NCBI GenBank assembly: GCA_938046585.1
Contig: CALIWR010000003.1
Span: 1-64,000, forward strand
DNA: 64,000 bases
Direction of reading: 5' to 3'
DNA from: an uncultured Propionibacteriaceae bacterium
Lineage (GTDB): Bacteria; Actinomycetota; Actinomycetes; Propionibacteriales; Propionibacteriaceae
Position numbers and translations under genes: made by a program. This document shows, piece by piece, positions 7,244 to 14,414 of this stretch. The notes under the pieces were generated by a model. The model was not told where the DNA came from, did not search any database, and saw only the letters and a list, made by a program, of their open reading frames with translations. How positions within the stretch are numbered: the first letter of the stretch is position 1; each line of letters opens with the position of its first letter.

Positions 7244-8127
7244 GTGACGTACCACCCATGGTGGCCCGTCAGGCCCTCCTGTCGACGCTGGGGCTGATCG
7301 CAGGTGGGGCCTGCATCCTAACCGGGCTGGTGCTCCAGATCACGATCGGTGAGGCTGCTGGAGCTGCTGTGGCGGAGCTGATGATGCATGGGCTCTGGAT
7401 GACAGCGATCTGCCTCGCCGCGCGGGTGATGTGGGACTGGGTCGGCGTGACCCCTGGGCGCGTGCTCTGGATCCAGCTCACCAAGGTGTTCGGGCTGCTG
7501 GGCGCTGGCCTTGGAGTCGGTAACAGCGCTCTGCTCGTGGTGTTCTATCGCGACCAGATCGCTGCCTGGGTGATCGCTCTTGCTGTGGCGGTCACCGTCT
7601 TATCTGCCGGATTGACGCTGGCCGCGCTATGGCCTTGGGCGAAACGGCCTGATCGCGGGATATCAGATGCTCGACCGAGCGATGACGTGTCGCCTCTGGA
7701 GGCTCACCGGATGGCCCGCCAGGCCCTCCTGTCGACACTGGGGCTGATAGCGGGTGGGGTTTGCATCGTGATGGGGCTGGTTCTCCAGCTCGCGATCGGT
7801 AAGGCCAATCAGGTCTCGCCGGTGCTGCTCTTCACCGGAGGCTGTACGGCGGTGGTCTGCTCTGCGGCGCGAATGAGGTGGGGATGGGCTCGGATGACGC
7901 GTCGACGTAGGGTCTGGGTCTTCATTCTTGAGTTCCTCTCGATTCTGGGCTTCATCAAGTGCTTCACCGATGGCCTCCTGATGCTGGATGATGTCCGCGG
8001 GGTTGTGACCTGGGTGGTCATCCTTGCGGCCGTGATGGTGATGGTCTCGGCCGGATTGATGCTGCTCGCGCCGATTCCTTTGCCCTGGCGTACACCACCC
8101 AGCCTCCGACAGTCGCATCGGTCATGA
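7240..8127 (+). CDS. membrane protein made of two tandem homologous halves
   Basis: 295 residues with about eight hydrophobic segments. The protein is an internal duplication: ARQALLSTLGLIAGG occurs near residue 8 and again near residue 161, followed by matching ILTGLVLQ / VMGLVLQ helices, a central aromatic and basic region, and a closing ALAVAVTVLSAGLTL / LAAVMVMVSAGLML helix. The first four bases overlap the WXG gene stop, so it belongs to the ESX-type cassette. I do not recognise a named family. Confidence 0.6.
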   Translation: MSDVPPMVARQALLSTLGLIAGGACILTGLVLQITIGEAAGAAVAELMMHGLWMTAICLAARVMWDWVGVTPGRVLWIQLTKVFGLLGAGLGVGNSALLVVFYRDQIAAWVIALAVAVTVLSAGLTLAALWPWAKRPDRGISDARPSDDVSPLEAHRMARQALLSTLGLIAGGVCIVMGLVLQLAIGKANQVSPVLLFTGGCTAVVCSAARMRWGWARMTRRRRVWVFILEFLSILGFIKCFTDGLLMLDDVRGVVTWVVILAAVMVMVSAGLMLLAPIPLPWRTPPSLRQSHRS

Positions 8128-8146
8128 CTCTCGGGCGAATCTAGCC

Positions 8147-9082
8147 TCAGGTGGGCAGGTGGGTCGGCAACGTACGACGCGGACCGTGCCGCGGCGGACG
8201 GCGCCCGGCCAGCCCAAGCAGCCGCTCCACCCGGTAGCGGTGACCCGCGAACGGCTCCAGCAGCTGCTCGGCGGCATCATCATCGAGCACCTCACCCGTC
8301 AGCGCGTACGTGATCTGGCCACCGACGTGGTAGTCCCCGACACTCCAGGCGTCGCTATCGCCCAGCGCTCGTTGTCGGACCTGCGCCGAGGTCCACGGGC
8401 CGATCCCCGGCAGGGAACGCAACGCCTGGTCCGGGTCACCGGCGAAACCCGGCGCCGCCAGCCGCTGCAACGACCGGCTGGCTTGCGCCGCGGACCGTAC
8501 CACCTGGGCCCGACGCTGCTCGACCCCGGCCCGCAACAGCTCCCAGCTCGGTACCGCCAGCCACTGCTCGGCCGACAACGGCAGCCGGATCCCCGCCGCC
8601 GGGTGCCCGTCCGGCAGCGGGACCGGGTCGGCGAATCGCAGCGCCACCAGCCGGTGCGCCCGGAAAGCCTCCCGGTTAGTCACCACCTGCTCCAGCGCCG
8701 CCGGCGCGAGGGCCTCCAGCAGCTGGCTGGTCCGCCCCAGCCGCAGCCAGGCGAACCGCCGATGCGCCTGGGCCACGATCGGATGGCGGGCCGGATCGAA
8801 ACCGTCCAGCTGGTCATCGGCGCCAAACAGTTGCGGCGCCTGCTCGGCCAACCACTCCCGACCCGGACCCCAGCACTCCACGATCAGATCGTCACCGGCC
8901 GTCGTACAGCGCTGCAGCCCCGGCCCGTACGGGGTGCGGGTGGCCCGCCACCAAACCCCGGCCAGCCGCCGCAAACACGGATCACCGGTACCCCGCCAGT
9001 GCGGGCCCAAGGCCACATCAAGCAGCCGGGCCCGGCCCGGCAAGGCCCGGCTCAGCGACCGCTGCCACTGTCGCGAGTCCAC
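8147..9082 (-). CDS. AlkA-type 3-methyladenine DNA glycosylase (HhH-GPD)
   Basis: 311 residues from a GTG start at 9082. The C-terminal half shows the helix-hairpin-helix LRSLPGIGPWTSAQVRQRAL followed by SDAWSVGDYHV, where the Asp fits the catalytic Asp of the HhH-GPD superfamily. The N-terminal part fits the AlkA beta domain. The enzyme removes alkylated bases in base-excision repair. It converges on the preceding membrane protein gene with a 19-bp gap. Confidence in the superfamily is high; substrate range is inferred. Confidence 0.82.
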   Translation of the reverse strand: MDSRQWQRSLSRALPGRARLLDVALGPHWRGTGDPCLRRLAGVWWRATRTPYGPGLQRCTTAGDDLIVECWGPGREWLAEQAPQLFGADDQLDGFDPARHPIVAQAHRRFAWLRLGRTSQLLEALAPAALEQVVTNREAFRAHRLVALRFADPVPLPDGHPAAGIRLPLSAEQWLAVPSWELLRAGVEQRRAQVVRSAAQASRSLQRLAAPGFAGDPDQALRSLPGIGPWTSAQVRQRALGDSDAWSVGDYHVGGQITYALTGEVLDDDAAEQLLEPFAGHRYRVERLLGLAGRRPPRHGPRRTLPTHLPT

Positions 9083-9210
9083 GGGTCAGAACGCAGAAAA
9101 CGACGGTCGGCCGATGCCGATGACGCGATCACAGCTCTGATACGGCCACTGGCCCCACCCGCGCTGGGTAGATTGGGCCGGTCCTGACGTCACACAGCAA
9201 AGGGTAGGCC

Positions 9211-10491
9211 ATGCACCTACATATCTCGGACCAGGCGACCCAGCTGACCGACAGCCTGCGCTCTCAACGAGCGCTGCGGATCTTGGTGCTGATCCTGGTA
9301 CCGATCGCGATCTGGACGATCGCCGCCCTGGTGTGGCTGTGGCCTGGGGATGTCTCCGCCAGCATCCGGCAAGACAGCACCGTCCGCGCCATCCCCGGCA
9401 TGAGCATCCCCAAGGCCACCGTGACCCAGGTCAACGAGATGAGCTGCGACGGGGTGGCCGGTTCGGCGACCGGTGACCAGTCCCGCTGCGCCCGGGTGAA
9501 GGCCAAACTCGACGAGGGCCCCGAAGCTGGCCAGGAGGTGGAGGTGGCACTGACAGCCGCCGTCTACGCCTCCGGGGTCAAACCCGGCGACGGGATCACC
9601 CTGTACCGGACCCCGGTCAACGACGGCCCGGCCGCGTACCAGTTCGCCGACTTCCAACGCACCGTGCCGATGGTGGTCTTGACCTTGGCCTTCGCCGCCG
9701 CGGTGATCGCCGTGGCCCGGCTGCGCGGCGCGATCGCGCTGCTCGGGCTGCTGTTCGCCGGCTGGGTGATGGTGGCCTTCATGTTCCCGGCCCTGATCCA
9801 AGGCAAAGACCCGGTCCTGGTGGGATTGGTGGGCTCCAGCGCGATCATGTTCATCGTGCTGTACGCGGCCCACGGCATCTCCGCCCGTACCACCACCGCT
9901 CTCGTCGGAACCCTGTTCGGCTTATTCCTGTCCGCAGGCCTGGGCTGGGCGGCGACCTCCTGGGCGCATCTGAGCGGCGTCGCCAGCGAAGACGACTTCG
10001 TGCTGGCTGCCTCCGCACCGAGTCTTAAACTCACCTCGGTGGTGATCTGCGGGGTGATCATCGCCGGGCTAGGCGTACTGAACGACGTCACGATCACCCA
10101 GGCCTCGGCGGTCTGGGAGCTCGACCACCGCAACGAATCAGCCCGGGCAGTGTTCACCAAGGCGATGCGGATCGGCCGCGACCACATCGCGTCCAGCGTC
10201 TACACCACCGCCTTCGCCTCTGCCGGCGCGGTCATGGGGGTGCTGCTGCTGCTCAGCATCTACCAGCGGCCGGTCTTCACCACCCTGCTTACCGAGCAGT
10301 TCGCAGCCGAAGTGGTCCGTACCCTGGTCTCCTCGATCGGGCTGGTGCTGTCGGTTCCGATGACCACCGCGATCGCGGTGGCCGTGGTCAAGGGCAGCTC
10401 GAAAGGCGTCGAAGACGCGGACCGGCTCGGCGCCGCGCCCATCGACTACCCCGACGACGAACTGATCGACTACGACGACATCGACCGGTGA
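9211..10491 (+). CDS. YibE/F family membrane protein
   Basis: 426 residues. An N-terminal membrane helix (about 20-45, LRILVLILVPIAIWTIAALVWLWP) is followed by an extracytoplasmic beta-rich region of about 110 residues. Seven or so further helices follow with YibE/F signatures such as VARLRGAIALLGLLFAGWVMVAF, VITQASAVWELDHRNES and the long stretch ending GLVLSVPMTTAIAVAVV. The C-terminus is acidic (DYPDDELIDYDDIDR). YibE/F proteins are widespread in Gram-positives, but their transport substrate is not established. It stands alone. Confidence 0.85.
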   Translation: MHLHISDQATQLTDSLRSQRALRILVLILVPIAIWTIAALVWLWPGDVSASIRQDSTVRAIPGMSIPKATVTQVNEMSCDGVAGSATGDQSRCARVKAKLDEGPEAGQEVEVALTAAVYASGVKPGDGITLYRTPVNDGPAAYQFADFQRTVPMVVLTLAFAAAVIAVARLRGAIALLGLLFAGWVMVAFMFPALIQGKDPVLVGLVGSSAIMFIVLYAAHGISARTTTALVGTLFGLFLSAGLGWAATSWAHLSGVASEDDFVLAASAPSLKLTSVVICGVIIAGLGVLNDVTITQASAVWELDHRNESARAVFTKAMRIGRDHIASSVYTTAFASAGAVMGVLLLLSIYQRPVFTTLLTEQFAAEVVRTLVSSIGLVLSVPMTTAIAVAVVKGSSKGVEDADRLGAAPIDYPDDELIDYDDIDR

Positions 10492-10646
10492 GCGCGAACG
10501 CTCGCCGGCACACGGTGATGTGATCAGTACATCGGATCGTGAAAGGGGCTCAATACCCACCTAGTCGGCACGGGACGGGTCAAGACGTGCGCCGGGCCCG
10601 GGGTGGACGATGACTTCTGACCGGACGTACGCCGGGCCAGAGCCTG

Positions 10647-12107
10647 TCAGCGGGCCAGCGCGAACAGCTGGTCGATGTCGAGATGCTGCTCGGCCGCGTC
10701 AGCTAGCGAGTTGATCATGGTCTCGCGGCGCTGCTGGTAGCCGGGGGCGTGATCGTCGGGCTGCCAGGTGAGCCCGGCCGCGGCAGCTGCCTGCGCCAGC
10801 CAGGCGCGGCGGAAGGCGTCATTCTCGAAGGCGCCGTGCCACATGGTGCCCCAGACGGACCCGGATCGACAGCCGTCGAGAAAGTCCTCCCCCGGGTCGG
10901 CGCCCGGGATCCTGCGGCAGATGCCGTGGTGGATCTCGTACCCGCCGGCGGGCAGGCCTCGCCACCGGCCCTCCGGCAGGGCCAGGGTCTTTTCGGCGTC
11001 GAAGTCAACCTCGACCGGGAGCAGCCCCAGGCCTGCGACCTCGGCGCGGGTGGATTCGGCCCGGTGCGGGTCGCGGATGGTGTGGGCGAGCATCTGGTAT
11101 CCGCCGCAGATCCCGAGTACGGTACGGCCGGCGGCGGCCCGCTCGGTTACCGCCTGGGCAATCCCCCGCTCCCGCAGCCAGTCCAGGTCAGCCACCGTGG
11201 ACCGGGATCCCGGCAGCACCAGAATGTCCGCCTGCCGGCAGAGCATCGGGTCGGTCGTCACCTGGACGTCGACGCCGGGCTCCTGGGCCAGCGCATCGAC
11301 GTCGGTAGCGTTGGAAATCCGCGGGAAACGGACCACCGCCACCCGTAACGATCCTGGGGCTGGCGGTTCGTCCTGGTGGCGCCAGCGTCCGACCTCCAGG
11401 GTGTCCTCCCCGTCCAGCCAGACCCCGTCCAGCCAGGGCAGCACCCCGAAACACGGCATCCGGGTCCGGCGGCTGATCTGCGCCAGCCCTGGTTCCAGGA
11501 TCGACGCGTCACCGCGGAACTTGTTGATCAGATACCCAGCCAGGTGCGAGCGGTCGGCGTCGTCAAGCAGCGCCCAGGTCCCGTACAGGCTGGCCAGGAC
11601 ACCGCCCCGGTCGATGTCCCCGACCAAGATCACAGGCAGATCCTTGGCCGCGGCCAGGCCCATGTTGGTGTAATCGCCGGTCCGCAGATTGATCTCAGCC
11701 GGGGAGCCGGCCCCTTCGCAGATCACCAGGTCGACGGTAGCGGCGAGCTCGTCGTACGCGGACCAGGCGGCCTCGGCGAGCTGGCGCCGTCCGGTGGCGT
11801 ACTGACCGGCTTCCAGGGTCCCGGCCGGTTGGCCGCGCAGCACAATGAAGGAGCGCCGGTCGGTGCCGGGCTTGAGCAGCACCGGGTTCATCGCCGAGGT
11901 GGGGATGACCTGCGCGGCGAGCGCCTGCAGGTACTGGGCGCGGCCGATCTCGGCGCCATCGGGGCAAACCATCGAATTGTTTGACATGTTCTGCGCCTTG
12001 TACGGGGCGACGCGGATCCCACGCCGCCGAGCGACCCGGCACAGCGCGGTGACCAGTAATGACTTGCCCGCATCGGACGACGTTCCCGCGATCAGCAGCC
12101 CGGTCAT
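10647..12107 (-). CDS. cobQ: cobyric acid synthase CobQ
   Basis: 486 residues, typical for CobQ. The N-terminal dethiobiotin-synthetase-like ATPase has GTSSDAGKSLLVTALCR (P-loop) and the typical KAQNMSNNSMV. The central region has VGDIDRGGVLASLYGT and INKFRGD. The C-terminal class I amidotransferase has the nucleophile Cys in VLGICGGYQML and a downstream His in WHGAF. It performs ATP- and glutamine-dependent amidation of adenosyl-cobyrinic a,c-diamide. Its ATG overlaps the cobD stop, forming a two-gene operon with the next step in the pathway. Confidence 0.95.
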   Translation of the reverse strand: MTGLLIAGTSSDAGKSLLVTALCRVARRRGIRVAPYKAQNMSNNSMVCPDGAEIGRAQYLQALAAQVIPTSAMNPVLLKPGTDRRSFIVLRGQPAGTLEAGQYATGRRQLAEAAWSAYDELAATVDLVICEGAGSPAEINLRTGDYTNMGLAAAKDLPVILVGDIDRGGVLASLYGTWALLDDADRSHLAGYLINKFRGDASILEPGLAQISRRTRMPCFGVLPWLDGVWLDGEDTLEVGRWRHQDEPPAPGSLRVAVVRFPRISNATDVDALAQEPGVDVQVTTDPMLCRQADILVLPGSRSTVADLDWLRERGIAQAVTERAAAGRTVLGICGGYQMLAHTIRDPHRAESTRAEVAGLGLLPVEVDFDAEKTLALPEGRWRGLPAGGYEIHHGICRRIPGADPGEDFLDGCRSGSVWGTMWHGAFENDAFRRAWLAQAAAAAGLTWQPDDHAPGYQQRRETMINSLADAAEQHLDIDQLFALAR

Positions 12108-13189
12108 CGATGCTCCTTCCCGGCCCGGCTCCGACGGCCCACGATACGTCTGAGGCGCGCAGTCAGCGACGCGTCGCGGGCGATCAGATGCCCGACACCG
12201 GCCAGGCCGATCGCTGCCGCCGCGGTGGCAGCGACGGTAACCGCGGTCACCAGGGACGCTGCGGTACGGACCGCGGCCGCGTCAGGGCGGGGGCCGTCGC
12301 CAAGCAGCGGCCGGTGCTCGACCCGGCCGCCGGGGTAGACATTACGTCCGCCCAACTGGACGCCGAGCGCACCAGCCCAGGCTGATTCGCACCAGCCGCC
12401 GTTGGGGCTGGGGTGCCGGGCGTGGTCGCGGCGCAGGATCCGCCAGGCCCGGCCCGGGTCGGCGCCGACCAGGGGCGCGGCGGCGACGGCGAGCAGGCCG
12501 GTCATCCGGGCCGGTAGCAGGTCGAGCAGGTCGTCGAGGCGGGCCGCGGCCGTACCGAAATGGGCATGACGGGCGGTACGGTGCCCGACCATGGCATCGA
12601 GGGTATTGGCGCCGCGGTGCACCAGCAGCCCCGGTACCCCTGCCAGCGCCCCCCACAGCAGCGAGGCGACGGCGGCGTCAGCGGTGTTCTCGGCCAGCGA
12701 TTCGACGGTGGCGCGGGCCAATTCCGGCTGGTCCAGCCCGCTCGGGTCACGCCCGCACAGGTGCCCGAGCTGATCGCGGGCCAGGCCGAGATCATCCGAT
12801 TCCAGCCGGTCGGCCATCAGCAGCCCCTCGTCGGCCAGCGACCTCGCCCCCAGCACCGCCCAGGTGGTGACCGCGGTGGTCAACGCCCGCAATACCAGGC
12901 GGCGTCGGCTAGCGGATTCCACCACCGCCCCGGCCAAGGCCAGGGGGGCCAAACAGGCCGCCGCGTAGGCCACGCCGCGGGCCCGGGAATCAGCCCACAG
13001 GCGCTCCTCCAGGCGGCTGGCGGCCGACCCGTACCAGGCCACCGGGTGATGCCGGTGAGGATCGCCCAGGACCTGGTCGGCGGCGACTCCCAGGGCGAGC
13101 CCGACACCACGCGCTAGCAGCGCCGATCCTGCTTGACGAGCTGGCGAGGCGGGCGTCGGTGAGGATGCGCTGTGCGGCATGGTCGACAA
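12104..13189 (-). CDS. cobD: adenosylcobinamide-phosphate synthase CobD/CbiB
   Basis: 361 residues, integral membrane. Family motifs include LALGVAADQVLGDPHRHHPVAWYG near the N-terminus, VESLAENTADAAVASLLWGALAGVPG and NTLDAMVGHRT in the middle, and NGGWCESAWAGALGVQLGG near the C-terminus. It attaches aminopropanol phosphate to adenosylcobyric acid, the reaction after CobQ. An ATG at 13180 is an alternative start. The rest of the cobalamin pathway is outside the window. Confidence 0.93.
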   Translation of the reverse strand: MSTMPHSASSPTPASPARQAGSALLARGVGLALGVAADQVLGDPHRHHPVAWYGSAASRLEERLWADSRARGVAYAAACLAPLALAGAVVESASRRRLVLRALTTAVTTWAVLGARSLADEGLLMADRLESDDLGLARDQLGHLCGRDPSGLDQPELARATVESLAENTADAAVASLLWGALAGVPGLLVHRGANTLDAMVGHRTARHAHFGTAAARLDDLLDLLPARMTGLLAVAAAPLVGADPGRAWRILRRDHARHPSPNGGWCESAWAGALGVQLGGRNVYPGGRVEHRPLLGDGPRPDAAAVRTAASLVTAVTVAATAAAAIGLAGVGHLIARDASLTARLRRIVGRRSRAGKEHR

Positions 13190-13218
13190 CTTACTGGCCG
13201 CCGCTAGGGTGTATCGGC

Positions 13219-13776
13219 ATGACCCGACTCGTCCTGGTCCGCCACGGCCAGTCGACCTGGAACCTGGAGCGCCGGGTGCAGGGTCAGACGATGGCGGTCC
13301 CGCTTACGGACCTGGGCCGGGAACAGGCCCGACACGCCGCGGACGAGGTCGCCCGGCTCGTCGCGGCGGGTACCGCGGTGCTCAGCTCGGACCAGCTGCG
13401 GGCCTGGCAGACCGCCGAGATCGTCGCCGCCCGGATCGGCAGCCCGGTCACCGCCGAGCCGCGGCTGCGTGAGCAGAGCATGGGTCGCCTGGAAGGATTG
13501 AGTGAGTCTGAACTGGTCGTCGAACAGACCCCCGTGGGGGTTGACATCGCCGATGTCCGGTGGGGTGGGGGTGAGTCCCTGGCCGACGTCGCCGTACGGC
13601 TGCGGAGCCTGCTGGCCTCACTCAGCGGGTATGACACGGTGGTCCTGGTCGGTCACGAGCTCAGCCTGCGGGTGTTGCTGGCGCTGCTGGACGGCCGTAC
13701 CCACCGCGACTGTGACTTCGACCTCCCGCTGGGTAACGGCGCCGTCGTGGAGCGCCGTACGGACCAGGCGACATAG
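13219..13776 (+). CDS. histidine phosphatase superfamily protein
   Basis: 185 residues. The catalytic RHG motif is at the N-terminus (LVLVRHGQSTWN), followed by LTDLGREQARHAA, an internal Arg/Glu region (REQSMGRLEGLSESEL), and the second catalytic His in VVLVGHELSLRVLL. I chose ATG 13219 because the RHG motif must lie near the start. It is divergent from cobD. A CobC-like alpha-ribazole phosphatase role is suggested by the cobalamin neighbours, but sugar or acid phosphatases of this fold are equally possible. Confidence 0.83.
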   Translation: MTRLVLVRHGQSTWNLERRVQGQTMAVPLTDLGREQARHAADEVARLVAAGTAVLSSDQLRAWQTAEIVAARIGSPVTAEPRLREQSMGRLEGLSESELVVEQTPVGVDIADVRWGGGESLADVAVRLRSLLASLSGYDTVVLVGHELSLRVLLALLDGRTHRDCDFDLPLGNGAVVERRTDQAT

Positions 13777-13821
13777 CCGACGGTTCCAGACGTCCAGGTC
13801 AGCAGCCCGGTACACTGAGCT

Positions 13822-13897
13822 GTTCCCCGCCCACGCGGGGCTGATCCGCTGTGAGGTTGCTCTCGCGCAGTCTCCCCGCCTACGCGGGGCTTGATCC
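13822..13897 (+). CRISPR. degenerate two-repeat type I-E remnant
   Basis: Two repeat-like sequences (13822-13848 and 13871-13897) share the type I-E plan CCCCGC...GCGGGG plus CTGATCC. They read CCCACGCGGGG or CCTACGCGGGG where the main array reads GCATGTGCGGGG, and the second has an extra T before TGATCC. The gap between them is only about 23 nt. This looks like a decayed older array lying upstream of cas3. Confidence 0.65.
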
Positions 13898-14008
13898 GGC
13901 GGGTACACGATGAGCAGGATCTAGAATCTGTGAGGTTTATCTCCTGCTGTGCTAGGATCCTGGCTAGTCGCTTCGAAGGTCGAGGCTTTGTCTAGAGAAG
14001 GTGGTCTC

Positions 14009-14233
14009 ATGACTACTTCAAGCCCAGATGTCGTGCAGGTGGTCTACCAGGACTACCGCAAGCAACTCACGCACGCTCAGGCCGTTCGTCTCACCGCCGA
14101 CGTTCGCCATTTGAGCATCACTGACGTTGAGAAGCGGCTCAACACGACGGGGGCCAGAGGACCGCAGGAGGAGCTTCGTCGGCTGCGGGACGAGAAACAG
14201 GCAGCGCAAGAGTGGGGCGACGGGTGGAGGTAG
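14009..14233 (+). CDS. small charged protein upstream of cas3, unknown function
   Basis: 74 residues from ATG 14009, with GAGAAGG upstream. The sequence is hydrophilic, with a Gln/Arg/Glu-rich helical C-terminus (GPQEELRRLRDEKQAAQEWGDG). There is no membrane segment and no recognised domain. It lies between the decayed repeats and cas3 on the same strand, separated from cas3 by a possible hairpin and a palindrome. It may be unrelated to CRISPR function. Confidence 0.5.
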   Translation: MTTSSPDVVQVVYQDYRKQLTHAQAVRLTADVRHLSITDVEKRLNTTGARGPQEELRRLRDEKQAAQEWGDGWR

Positions 14234-14287
14234 CTGGCCTAGCCAGCATCGCTGGAGAACTGTCAGACCTCCCGTGTTGAGGTCTGG

Positions 14288-14317
14288 GGTGGTCGGGGCT
14301 CTCGGGCCCCGGCCACC
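14288..14317 (+). terminator. GC-rich hairpin after the small gene
   Basis: Arms GGTGGTCGGGGC and GCCCCGGCCACC pair over 12 bases with one G-T position, around a 5-6 nt loop (TCTCGG). There is no T-run. The position between the small gene and cas3 would suit a terminator separating the two. Confidence 0.4.
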
Positions 14318-14364
14318 GAAGGATACGGGGCCGAGTTCACAGGATGTCAGATGTTGACGCTAGA

Positions 14365-14382
14365 GTCGTCGCGAACGACGAC
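14365..14382 (+). promoter_or_regulatory. palindrome upstream of cas3, possible operator
   Basis: A perfect 7-bp inverted repeat GTCGTCG / CGACGAC around CGAA lies 32 bp before the cas3 ATG and 5 bp after a TTGACG hexamer (14354-14359). A regulator of the cas operon could bind here. No regulator is encoded beside it. Confidence 0.35.
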
Positions 14383-14414
14383 GTCGTCGCCGGACATGCT
14401 GGTGAGGGGGAAGC

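Noticed and set aside
8159..9187. A 342-codon plus-strand frame over the AlkA-type gene
   Set aside because: Arg/Pro-rich antisense shadow; the minus frame carries the HhH-GPD motif.
13822..13897. Considered as a working two-repeat array
   Set aside because: Repeats are mutated, one has an insertion, and the gap is about 23 nt instead of 33.
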